Positions 46,710 through 57,700 of a stretch of DNA of 64,000 nucleotides are shown in pieces. Position 1 is the first letter of the stretch. The number at the start of each line of letters is the position of its first letter. Made by a program: the position numbers and the translations under genes. Where the stretch lies: contig NC_083560.1 of assembly GCF_019925205.1 (NCBI RefSeq), positions 33,960,270 to 34,024,269 on the forward strand, in the 5' to 3' direction. Source of the stretch: Metopolophium dirhodum (Eukaryota > Arthropoda > Insecta > Hemiptera > Aphididae). A model generated the notes under the pieces. The model did not search any database. It was not told the origin of the DNA and worked only from the letters and a program-made list of their open reading frames with translations.

Positions 46710-48010
46710 GTAAGTAACACTATAATCAATTTCGTAATTAATTATTATTTTTTAAATATATTAATAGTTTAAACTAACAATTAAAATTTAGTTTTTTAAC
46801 AACAAAATAAATACGTTTTAAATACATAGTTTATAAAAAAAATACTCACCTATAACTCAGGTGATTATAAAAAAATTAAACATAATGTTCTCCTTTTGTA
46901 TGTTAAAATTAATAATACATTATATTATACAATATATTTATACAAGTTTAAAATAGTAAATACTAATACTCCATTGCCTATGAATATATCTATGATAAAA
47001 TATTTGTATAGTTATGTTTTTTATACACAGTTGAAAACTATAACGATTTATTAATAACAATTATAATATCATTAAATTAGTTTATAATAAATAATAAATG
47101 TCATAATTATTATGTTGGTAATGTTATTTATTAGTACACAGAAAACTTGATGTCTAACTGAATCTCGTATTCAATTTATTCCTAATATATTTTTAACACG
47201 AAATTTGATGTGTTTGAATAATATATTATTGGACGTATTCAAATAATTGTGCATGAGATTGTCCCAACTGTCCAACGTCTTTCCGTATATGAGTGTTAAA
47301 TTTCCCGAGGAGAGACGTGTGACGACACCTTTTTAGTTTAATTGTTCTATACTACGCTTTTGCAATGACCTTCGCACGCGACCTAATTATTGTTACATAA
47401 TTATAATAAATTGCAAATACCAACAAAATTTGTATTCCCACGATTATAATATATTTATATATAGTATGCATATAAGGCATAAGCGTATATAACAATACAT
47501 ACATAATATAGGTACAGTTATCATATTATTAGGGACGTCTGGTAAATTATTGACTAAAAAAAGTTTCGGGGAGCTTGAACCCCCCTCAAATACGTTTTCG
47601 TTTATAAATCGGTAGTATCTGATAATAATACAATTTTAAACTCCCCAGAATACGGCAACACATTTTTATAATATATATTATATGAGATAGTAAATATTAT
47701 AATCTAATATAATGTTGAATACATTTGTTCAATTTAATAATATTTGGTAGATGATAGAAAATTGATCGCAAACGCCACGTAAAAGGTGCCGACAGCAAAT
47801 GCCTCGACCGCCAATATCGTCGCCACTGAGTGTTGTTACTTTGACGGCGCCGCAACGCGAACCTTATAATTTCGTTGAGTATTTGCACTAAATTTTGTTT
47901 GTCTGTATCATATAATTTTAAAACGGATCTATAATATTAGTGTCTTTACTGAAAAAAAAAAATCACTGCCAAAAATTACTTCGTAAAATCTAAATTTATA
48001 TTATGTTTGT
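46710..48010. other. Right-arm-only AT-rich segment
   Basis: This stretch is missing from the left arm. No transposase exons are visible in it. About 47290-47375 is an inverted match to 3718-3798. The minus-strand frame at 47697-47888 overlaps a GC-richer patch (47770-47870, CGCCACTGAGTG) that may be another CAGTGGCG-type repeat end. Nothing else was recognised. Confidence 0.4.
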
Positions 48011-48014
48011 TTTG

Positions 48015-48533
48015 TTTAGATAATTATTTAATTTTTGCAAACTAAAAAACATCAAAAATATTGTGAAGAACGTGCTTTTGTAAAAATCATCAAAACCGTA
48101 CGTGCTAAAATATTCCTAAAATATTTACATTATATTATTCCATTAGAAATTAAAAAAATTGCAACAACAATCAATATATTATTATGCTTTAATATGTAAT
48201 TTTTAATAATTTTTTTTGTACAACATATTAAAAACCTCTAATTAATTAGTGAGGACGTGAGGTATATACACTTCCGTTTTTAAAATTAACTGGTTCATTC
48301 ATTTTGTTAATTGAAAAAAATTAAAAATCACGCAATCGTTATTAAATGCTTAATATTGCTGTGATCGTTATTACCGTTGAGTGGGTCGCAACAGACGCCG
48401 AGTCACCGCCGCTGCTGCCGAAACAGAAGAAAAGAACGATTAGACCATGAGTCCCTGATACTTCAACTCCCTATTTTTCGATTTAGTTCGTACGTTTTAG
48501 TAGCGTTTTGATCAACCTCACAGACCAACCATA

Positions 48534-48564
<31 letters not shown>

Positions 48565-48905
48565 TTGTGGCGCGAGCTAAGTAAAAAAAAAAAATAACTG
48601 AATGTGTTTCGTATATCGAAGCAGGAGTTGCCTATATAAACTGTGTAAATTACAAATACGTAAATTTGTTATACGTCACAACTGATTTTCTAATGCATCA
48701 ATCAACTTTAAGTAAACTCCAAAACAACAGAAATATTGTGAAGAACGTAGTTTTGTAAAAATCATCAAAACCGTACGTTTAGAAATTAAGCTATAAATGA
48801 AAAAGTGCGAACTTTTTAATGGAAATTTATACTAAATTCAGAATCACGGTAGTCGTCGTCGTCGTCGCACCAGCGTTGCCAATGTTTGATATCTAGTCAT
48901 CGGGG
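48015..48905. repeat. Element 'E', right-arm copy
   Basis: It is the mirror of 22880-23765. Over the roughly 250 bases I compared (48220-48480) no difference was seen. It ends in the GTCGTCGTCGTCGTCGC run at 48852-48868 and continues into the Helitron leader (GGGGAAAATATGAC). An (ATT)n microsatellite lies at 48535-48562. Confidence 0.65.
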
Positions 48906-49860
48906 AAAATATGACAAAATTACCGTACAATTACCGTAATAACAACATTACCGTTCTTATAGATTATTGTGTAAATACTCAATATTTACTCAGTATTTAT
49001 ACAAACAATTGTATGTCCGTACTTTATACAATGTATACAATGTACCATCTTTATATAAACAATTCTATTGTGCTTGTGTATGTCACTGAACTCCTCCTAA
49101 ACGTCTGGACCGATTTGAATGAAATTTGTTGTGTGTGCTTGAGTGGGTCCTTGAATGTTTTAGATTCACAATTGGACTCATTAAGCCTGACCCGGAGATG
49201 TGCTCAAACAGGGATTTTGAGATTTACGATGGTAATTGTTCTTTATATATAGTTGCTATATTGGTTATAGGAGAAATAATTAGTAGAAATTACTAATTAG
49301 TATTTATTTGTTGTTGGTGGCCATAAGTTATTCGGACAAGGACGTATCAAATCGAATTTTCTATAGAATTGTCTACCAAGGTGGTTGCACTTATATCGGG
49401 TTGATTGCCTACTTGATATGTTGTCGCAAATCGTCCGCGATTATAATGTACGACTTTGTTTTATTATGCCGATATTCTCATTAACAATACCATGCCACGA
49501 TCAAATACTTCACGTCAAAGCCGTAATGCAACTAGGATTCGAAACATTACGAATGAAAGGACTGATATATATATATATATATATTTATAAATTAATTTTC
49601 GTGTGTAAATTAGACCTCTGGGAAGAATATAGGCTATAATTTAAAAAGGTTTAAATTTGTTTTTTTTTTATTCATCAGATTTTATTACGGTTTTTAGGTT
49701 AGGTTAGGATTTTGTATTAATTGATAATATTAATCTATCTTAGGTGGAATTAAGTAAAAACGACAAACTTGGTATCACTTTTATTTAAATAATACACTTA
49801 CTCGTACAAACAGCACGGGGTAATTTTTTTTTAGCGGTTCCCTGTGATTTCAACATATTT
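48905..49860 (+). mobile_element. Internally deleted Helitron, right-arm copy
   Basis: It is the mirror of 21960-22885. The plus strand has the leader with GGACCGATTTGAATGAAATT, then an ATG near 49490 encoding MPRSNTSRQSRNATRIRN and ITNERTD, then a TA microsatellite (about 49564-49585) and the 3' block with AGACCTCTGGGAAGAATATAGG. The helicase and replication-initiator coding parts are missing. The frames at 48911-49252 and 49385-49639 are other readings of this element. Confidence 0.65.
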
Positions 49861-50465
49861 AATTTTTTTTTTTATCAAAAATAATAATCATAAATTAAAA
49901 ATGCATCATTATTTAATGTTTTTTTTTTGATTCCCCTCACTCAAACATACAAATGTTTAGAAGCTTTTAAAATTATGCAAACCAATACTATAATATTGAT
50001 AAGAAGTCTAGAAAAAGTTCGTAAACTATAATGAGAAAGACTACTATTTATAGAAAATTAATAAATCAGCTAAATCGTATTTAAATCATAATAATTAAAC
50101 TATTGTTGAAGAAATCAATTTAGATAATAAAATATGTTTATAAATACAGAATAAATTAAAATTTAGTATAGTTAACTTTTTACAATAATATGATTTATGC
50201 TTGATATTATTATGTTTCTACAATTATAATTTTTTTTTATAAATATTTGATTACGATTTATGAGTTATATAATGATACTATATTTTTCCTAACCCACCTA
50301 TATTATTATGGCAGTATCACATTAGGAACTTTGTTTAAAAAGGTTCGTTTACCTGACATGTTACGCAATTCGTGTGCGCCGACATAAACACATATATAGG
50401 GCAGTGAATTTGTTGCATTTGCATGTTTTTTGTAAATGATTATATTTATTGCTGAGAGAAATTAA

Positions 50466-51703
50466 AATATGTTTCGTAAAAAGGATGTCAGTGCACTATT
50501 TGGTTTCTCTCTCTGACCCCCCCGCAACATAGACAAAATGCATTTACGCAGAATCGTTTTTTCTATGTTTTTAAGTAATCTTAGAGTAAAATCACTCAAT
50601 ACAAAAAAGATAGAGAATAATATTTTTGAAGGAATGACATATCTCTAAATATTGTTTTAAAACAATTTAAACATAATTTAAATTTAAACATTTTTTTGTT
50701 TTTTTCGAAAGTCAAATAACAATAAAATATAAAATCGATATGTCATTCCCTTTATATATATATATATATATATATCAGTCCTTTCATTCGTAAAGTTTCG
50801 AATCCTTGTTGCATTACGGCTTTGACGTGAAGTATTTGATCGTGGCATGGTATTGTTAATGAGAATATTGGCATAATAAAACAAAGTCGTACATTATAAT
50901 CGTGGACAATTTGCGACAACATATCAAGTAGGCAATCAACCCGATATAAGTGCAACCACCTTGGTAGACAATTCGATAGAAAATTCGATTTGATACGTCC
51001 TTGTCCGAATAACTTATGGCCACCAACAATAAATAAATACTAATAAGTAATTTCTACTAATTATTTCTCCTATAACCAATATAGCAACCATTTATAAAGA
51101 ACAAATCCCTGTTTGAGCACCTCTCCGTGTCGGGCTTAATGAGTCTAATTGTGAATCTAAACCATTCAAGGACTCATTCAAGCACACACAACAAATTTCA
51201 TTCAAATCGGTCCAGCCATTTAGGAGGAGTTCAGTGACATACATAAGTACAATAGAATTATTTATATAAAGATAGTATATTGTATAAAGTACGGACATAC
51301 AATTATTTGTATAAATACAGAGTAAATATCGAGTATTTACACAAGTTTTTTACTTTTTTACACAAGAAATTTCAGAGTAAAACCACCCATTACAAAAAAG
51401 ATAGAGAATAATATTTTAAAGGGAATGACATATCGATTTTATATTTTATTGTTATTTAACTTTCGAAATAAACAAAAAAATGTTGTAAATTTAAATTATG
51501 TTTAAATTGTTTTAAAACAATATTTAGAGATATGTCATTCCCTCAAAATATTATTCTCTATCTTTTTTGTATTGAGTGATTTTACTCTAAGATTACTTAA
51601 AAACATAGAAAAAACGATTCTGCGTAAATGCATTTTGTCTATGTTGCGCGTGGGCTAGAGAGAGAAAACAAATAGTGCGCTGACATCCTCTTAAACTCTT
51701 AAT
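50466..51703. mobile_element. Nested structure: split MITE flanking an inverted Helitron fragment
   Basis: Two pieces of the MITE seen at 21036-21466 face each other: 50466-50752 (starting GGATGTCAGTGCACTATTTG) and 51365-51703 (ending GCGCTGACATCCTCTTAA). Between them is a third Helitron 5' fragment (50752-51345, minus strand). It reads MPRSNTSRQSRNATRIRN then FTNERTD into a TA microsatellite, in the opposite direction to the neighbouring copy at 48905. It has its own substitutions, so it is an independent insertion or an older duplicate. About 200 bases of the MITE core are present twice in inverted orientation, which suggests template switching during insertion. The frames 50684-50955 and 51092-51298 belong to this fragment. 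Confidence 0.65.
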
Positions 51704-51898
51704 TTAAACAAAAAATAATAATATTGCAATAAATGCAATTTTAGTGGCTTTTTATTTTACTGCAATTTTAATTATTTTTTATGATTTTCGTTTACATTTA
51801 AGATTAAATAACTTAATATATTAAATAAAAGCAAGTAGCAGTACACAAACTTCTATTTTTGTTGTAATACTTATTATTTTATTAATATTTCTATAGAG

Positions 51899-53676
51899 CA
51901 GAGGTTCCCAAACTGTGGGTCGCGATTATACTTTTGGTGGGTTGCGTTTTTTTTTGTAAACAATACAAAAATATAATCATTTATTACTTTTCGTTGATGT
52001 TCAATGTTCAAATTCAGTTTAATCGTCAATCCTTATCTGTGAGTGTGACAATTACGAGTTTACCAGCGGCTGTGTTAAATCGACACAATCAGATTAATAA
52101 AGAATAGTTATTGTAAATATAACGATTTACCTATCTGAAACAAATTAGTAGATACGAGAATGTCGCTTGACGTTCAAAACTTTTGATTATTTTCAGTAAC
52201 ACGCGGCACATCGAATACGATACATGCAGTTTTATATTAAATAGTACTTTTTGTTTTAAAAGGCTTATCTCAGATGATTGTTTTCGTACGTTACATATGG
52301 ATGAATGAATCTCACGAGGATTTTTTGTGCTGTGAACCGATTATTCGAGGTACAAGTGATGACATTTTTAATACTCTTAATACCTATATAACAGCGAAAG
52401 GAATTGAATGGACGAAATGTGTCAGGTTATGTATGGACGGCGCCCAAGCAATGTGTGGTAAGAACAGTAGTGTTATTACTAAAATTCGTGAAATTAACCC
52501 TAATGTGCCATGGATGCACTGCAATATACATAGGGAGGCATTAGTATCAAAATCTTTGTCAGATGATTTTAGAAGTGTATTAAACAAGTCTGTAAAAATA
52601 GTAAATTTTATTAAGGCAAGGCCGTTACAGTCCCGTTTATTTGAGAAGCTTTGCGAAGAAATGGGTAGTATTCACAAATCACTTCTCCTTCACACTGAGG
52701 TACGTTAGCTATCGAGGGGGAAAGTTCTTACAAGACTTGTCGAACTTCGCGAAGAAGTCGCTTATTATTTGGACGAAAAAAATTATTTCGTAAAATTCTT
52801 ACGTGATGTGAAGTTTATTTTAAAGCTTACATACTTAGCAGATATATTTTCTAAATTAAATGAACTTAATTTATATTTGCAAGGTATAGGCGGAGATATA
52901 TTTTCAGTTCACGACAAAATTCGAGCATTTATGAAAAAAATTTTGTGGTGGAAAAATAATATTGAAAACAAATGTGAATCATTTTCTAATTTCATTATTG
53001 GAAATCAAATAGAAGTTGATGATAGCATTATTACATCTATTTCTGATCATTTACAAACACTAAAAGATAATTTCGATTCATATTTTCTGAGTGAAATGGA
53101 GAACTATCAACAATTGAAATGGATTTCAAATCATTTTCAAGAACATGACATGACAAGTGGGTTATCAATAAGAGCTAAAGAAGAATTAATCGAAAATAGT
53201 GTGTTTAAAATGAATTTCAATCGAAAAAAATTAATGAGTTTCTGGTTATCAGTTTAAGAAAGTTATCCAACTGTTTCCAATGAAGCTGTAAAGATGCTAC
53301 TCCCATTCATTTCATCATATAATTGTGAGGTTGGTTTTTCGGCAATGGTTGCTATTAAAACCAAATTACGGAGCAAATTGAAACTTTCAAACTCACTGCG
53401 TCTCAAGCTTACCCATGTTAAAGTGGATATCGATGATGTGATGAAAAAAAATAGGAAACAATTACATCCTTCACATTAAAATTAAATACTTATTAAATTA
53501 CTAATATATTATACTTGTTATACTTTTTTTTCGTAATTACATAAAATTTAATAAAATAGTTTAATTTTCTGTTGTATGGTAAAAAAAAAAAAAAGGTTAT
53601 TCATTGATATTATAGGTCACCATATTTTAAAAAAATTTCAAAATGGGTCGTACAATAAAAAGTTTGGGAACCTCTG
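51899..53676 (+). mobile_element. hAT element, 1778 bp, with exact 8-bp target duplication
   Basis: The left end is CAGAGGTTCCCAAACTGTGG and the right end is the complement of AAGTTTGGGAACCTCTG. The flanking 8-mers are CTATAGAG on both sides (51891-51898, 53677-53684), as hAT transposases generate. Inside is a transposase pseudogene (next entry). The N-terminal part including the BED zinc finger is missing from 51960-52270, so this is an internal-deletion derivative. The opposite arm of the inverted repeat has the empty site near 20830, proving insertion after the arms existed. Confidence 0.92.
52274..53479 (+). pseudogene. ZBED5/FAM200-like hAT transposase pseudogene
   Basis: One continuous frame of about 400 codons with two stops. 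Part 1 (52274-52708) has CVRLCMDGAQAMCGKNSS, with the catalytic-region Asp, then WMHCNIHREALVSKSL and KIVNFIKARPLQSRLFEKLC. A TAG at 52706-52708 replaces the Trp of the usual EVRWLSRGKVL. Part 2 continues LSRGKVLTRLVELREEVAYY and runs to TAA at 53255-53257 after FWLSV. Part 3 (53258-53479) has SYPTVSNEAVKMLLPFISSY and VGFSAMVAIKTKLRSKL, the hAT dimerisation region, ending at TAA 53477-53479. Reading through both stops there is no frameshift, so decay is recent. Host genes of this family (ZBED5, FAM200, ZMYM6-like) derive from such elements. This copy sits between intact transposon ends and is not domesticated. Confidence 0.88.
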
Positions 53677-53689
53677 CTATAGAGCGATT

Positions 53690-54140
53690 ATCGCATTAGG
53701 GTCGCTATTAATATGTTTAATTTTATTGATTATAATTAAATTTTTCGATGTAATTTTTAAATTTATCAGTGCAATTTTTAATATATTTTAATGCAATAAT
53801 GAAATCAATTTAGTGAGTTTTTTAATGCAATAACTCCACTGCCCTTGGCATTGATTATGAATATTAGTAATCTAAAGTACTTTAATACTAGTATCAATGG
53901 TATTAGGTGTATAATGTAATTACCAAACGGCTAGCTTATCGGCACAGTGTCTAGTCTATGGCGTAGGTACGGAGATGTTTTGGTGATGATTTTAATTTTT
54001 GTCCTTGTCTGACCTGTTTTATTTCAAAGGTGGTACCGTGACTCAGACAGACCTAATTTTCCCCTTTCTACTGACCTTACCATGACATTTTATAAAGGTC
54101 GATTCAATCTAAATGTTTGTTGATTTGTATTCTTATTTTT
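53690..54140. other. Shared arm sequence between hAT element and Helitron 3' end
   Basis: It is the mirror of about 20230-20825. It contains CATTGATTATGAATATTAG and AGTGTCTAGTCTATGGCG blocks seen in the left arm. No coding region. Confidence 0.6.
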
Positions 54141-54149
54141 CGTCAATAT

Positions 54150-54632
54150 ATATAATATTATGAATTTTCGTGGGTAGATTAGACCTCTGGGAAGAAGAAT
54201 GGCTAATTTAAAAAGAGTTAAATTTGGTTATTTTATTCATCGGATTTTAGTACGGTTATTAGGTTGGGTTAGGATTTTGTATTTATTGATTATATTAATC
54301 CACCGTGGCACCGTAGGTGGAATTAAGTAAAAACGATAAACTTGGTATAACTTTAAAACTTTAGAGTTTAATCATACACTTACGTACAAACAGCACAGGG
54401 TCTACCGCAGATAGATTGCCTACCTGATAATATACTGCTGAGAATAAGAATTAAATAATAAATAAATAAATAAATTTATTAATAAATAAAAGTTAAGATA
54501 AATCTAGAACATCACACACCGAATATTAAATAAGGCATTTAACAAAGTTTGAGTTATATAGAGTTTGTACATTTGACGGGTAACGAAAGTTACAAAAGTA
54601 ACGCCGGGAAGGAAAGCCAGTATATATATATA
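54150..54632 (+). mobile_element. Helitron 3'-end fragment, right-arm copy
   Basis: It is the mirror of 19745-20210. It carries GTTACAAAAGTAACGCCGGG then GAAGGAAAGCCAGTATA; the 5' half of the terminal GC palindrome (CCCGGGC) has been lost here, and the terminal word is CCAGT where the left copy has CTATT. A TAAATAAA run at about 54450-54490 is private to this copy. Confidence 0.55.
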
Positions 54633-54652
54633 TAATATTATATAGATAAATA

Positions 54653-55945
54653 GGGCAAGACTCCGTTCGTCCAAAAATGACCTTTCGCTTTTGGCCTCTT
54701 TTCGCCCAAATATTTTAAAACTACTTTAACTTTTTGCCCAAGAATATTATATAGCACTTTTCAGCCACATTTTTATAACACACACTTTGGAAAACACTTA
54801 CTAAATTATATCTAACATAATAATAAATTTGTTATATTTAAATTATTTATTTAGGTAAATTAGTTTTATAAAGCCATTTAGCATTACCCAGAGAGTACCA
54901 CGGGAAGGCGGCTTTTATTACCCTCCAAAAATGTAGTGTGTTTGTTAATTGCACACTTATATAATTTTTATATAATGTAAGTAAGTTTTTATCAAAAATA
55001 TAAATCGTCAAAATATTATAACCTATTTGTTAGTATTGTAGTATTAGATAGAATAGTTAAATGAAACTGCAGATTTAATCAAATCATACCGATTAATTGT
55101 TCCTGCTTTATATTGCTGTATTATTTCCTCATTTTTTAGCTGTCGATCTATAATATTTTTATCTTTGGGACACATTTGTAAATTAATATTATTTAATTTT
55201 ATGTAGACCCGAGGTCTTTCCCGAGTTGAATTTCATTTATAACACTTAACCAGGCACTTATTGGTGGAGAAATATGATTAAAACTTTTGTTAAAAAAATA
55301 ATGAAAAGATTCACACTTGTTGGTTGTTCTTATTAATTCCGACGTGTTAGATGCCCAAATACTCGATGGAAATAAATCTTCAGATATGTAAGTTTAATCC
55401 AATTAGGTTAAATAGTCACAGTTATTTGTTAATTTGTCATTTACTGGACAGTCAGATAGTAGGTCTTCAACGAAACAATTTGACATTTCATCTGGATTTA
55501 AAAAAACTAAACCAAATGTATACCGTATCCACTTACCAATTTCTGAAGATTCGTCTTTATAGAAAGAAGTTAAATTACACTTTTGATTTTTTCTCCACCA
55601 TGATTGAGTTAAGTGAAACCGTCATCCAATTATTGTTGTATTTGGCCTGACATTTTCTATAGCTTTATGAATAGCTAATTCAAAATCAATTTTATATATA
55701 TATACTTATATACTATACTTATATAGTTTCCAAATATTATAAAGATAGGATTAAAATATTGAGCGGCCCATTATAGATATATGATGTAGATATAGTGTTT
55801 CCCAAAGTGTGTATTATAAAAATGTGGTTGAAAAGTGCTATATAATATTCTTGGGCAAAAAGGGAAAGTAGTTTTAAAATATTTGGGCGAAAAGAGACGT
55901 GGGCGAAAAGCGAAAGGTAATTTTTGGACGAAAAGAGTTCCACCC
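54653..55945 (-). mobile_element. Second MULE element, 1293 bp, with transposase remnant
   Basis: Terminal inverted repeats of at least 150 bp begin GGGCAAGACTCCGTTCGTCC at 54653 and end with the complement at 55945. Shared inner words are ACCTTTCGCTTTT, CTTTTCGCCCAAATATTTT and GCCCAAGAATATTATATAGC. Flanks GATAAATA (54645-54652) and AATAAATA (55946-55953) fit an 8-bp target duplication with one mismatch. The minus strand encodes a MULE transposase tail: DFELAIHKAIENVRPNTTII, GWRFHLTQSWWRKNQ, SEIGKWIRYTFGLVFLNPDE, then SIWASNTSELIRTTNKCESF. Stops occur after CDYLT and further on. It is a different subfamily from the MULE at 41.3 kb, since the terminal repeats are unrelated. The left arm has no counterpart. 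Confidence 0.85.
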
Positions 55946-55999
55946 AATAAATATACTGATGCATTATCATTATCAAAAACCCTTCGTAAACTTCGTGTA

Positions 56000-57700
56000 A
56001 AAATGGCTAAGTTAAAGAAATTATAATATTTTTAAGCACTATTAAGTGGCAGGTGGCGACATTTAGACATTAAGAGCCCTGGGCAACATTTTACTAACGC
56101 CCCTCAACCCAAAAAGAAATATACATTTAATATTGAAATTTTCTGTAAACAGCTCAAAACAAATCGAAATAGTTTGAAAGTTTAATCAAGTATAGGAATA
56201 GATAAAATAAACATATGATATAAATCTCAATTGTCTGAGGTTATTCCTTTTTGAATTACAACAAAATAAGAAAATCACTACATGAGAAATCGGGGAATAT
56301 CCAATGTTGCACAAATTTGAACTTCAAACGCTCATTAAAATGTAATTTAACTTTTTTATAAAGATAGAGAACATTATAAGGAATTTTGTATTACGTTTTA
56401 AAATCTTAGATTAGAAAATAGTTTGCACATTTTCATGATTTTGAATCTTTTGGTCAAAATTCTAACTTTAAATGCTTATGAACAAAATTGTGCATATGAA
56501 TTTTTAATATTTTTCAAATATCATTGTAAAAATATTTTAAGAGTCTAGTATTAAATTTGGAAGCCCAACAAATAAAATTATATTGACATTGATAGAAAAA
56601 AAACTAAAAAAAATTGAAATTGAGAATGTTCGTAAACAGTTCAAAACATGTCAAAATATTTTGAATATATTATAGTTTACTTAAACCAAATGTTAATATA
56701 AATGTTCAGGGAAAATTTCATGTAGGTACGGTAATTTGTTTTAGAGTTACGCAAAAATCAAAATCGATTTTGTCAAAAACCAATTTTGCGTAAAAATTCC
56801 CATTTTTTCTTAATTTTGATGTCGTTTTTGAAAACTATTGAGAATTTTAAATATTGACCTCCCAAATCGAAGAAAATCGAAGAAGTTTTTCTGCCTCAAC
56901 CCATAATGACAGATATAAAAATAAAGAAAAAACATTATTGTAAAATCAATACATTCATCGCTCCACTCAGATTCTAAAAACCGTATGAGGTTCACTACTT
57001 CACTAGACAATAATCTTAATTCTAAATTTTATAAGTAGTAAATGCACTCTAATTTTTAAACTAAAAGAGCTAAATGTGATCTGTTGGACGTACCTGCAAT
57101 TTGCTATGTTATGCACTTGTAAGACGTAGAGATCGTATGCTGGTATAAGTTAACCTATTAAGGTAAGATATTATTTTTTCTTATAAACACTAACATGTCT
57201 TGTATACTTAGAGGAGAATTGGAAATGGTTTTTAAATAACATCCAAAATGAATACTTTCATTGGAAAATTAAGTTCCCAAATCTGTATTGTGTTCATTTA
57301 TTAAAAGCTCGGCAAATATCATTATGTCTTTTCCCGTCCCTAAAATTTTAGTAACTACTTATAATAATTTGTAAGTGACTAAAAAATTATAAATTAATAA
57401 ATTTCCTTTTTTTTGCATATTTTGTTGTTTTTATCGTCCAAATTTGAACATAAAATAACTATAAAAATAAATTGTGTTTTTATATTTTTGAGATTTTTTG
57501 GTTACAGAATAACCTACTTACTTGAAACCTTCTTGTAAGTTTTCAATCCTTAGATATAAAAGTTAAACATTTTATACATTTATAACTACAAAATCATTTT
57601 TAAATTTTAAACTTGATAAACGTTGATAAAAAAAATTGTGACAATGTATTTTTAATAAGTTTCAACTGCTTTTGTAAAAATATATCAGAAGCCTTGTATT
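56000..57700 (-). repeat. Dispersed aphid repeat, long reverse copy
   Basis: The first 370 bases are the outermost part of the inverted repeat. Homology with the left arm stops at about 56372, but repeat sequence continues with ACAACAAAATAAGAAAATCACT, AAAATCGATTTTGTC, TGTAAAATCAATACATTCATCG and GCTCCACTCAGATTCT (near 56965), the reverse of the forward signature at 32050. The interval 57040-57140 is the MITE terminus related to 31205-31300. The frame 56810-57010 is not a gene. Confidence 0.65.

Larger units (their letters stand above)
43830..56372 (-). repeat. Right arm of the giant inverted repeat
   Basis: It is the mirror of 18003-27960. It is longer because of private insertions: LTR-like sequence 44957-45272, about 1.5 kb around 46490-48010, the nested structure at 50466-51703, a hAT element at 51899-53676 and a MULE at 54653-55945. 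The pairing anchors are listed under the left arm. The stretch 48015-49600 looks almost unchanged relative to its partner, whereas 44330-46230 differs at many positions, so identity varies along the arm. Confidence 0.92.

Noticed and set aside
55351..55976. Frames within the second MULE on the plus strand and one across its right terminus
   Set aside because: They are antisense or terminal-repeat readings; the transposase remnant is on the minus strand.
18003..56372. Reading the whole structure as one giant transposon with terminal inverted repeats (for example a Polinton/Maverick)
   Set aside because: The spacer has no integrase, DNA polymerase B, ATPase or capsid genes, the outer ends coincide with a common dispersed repeat, and no target duplication was seen.
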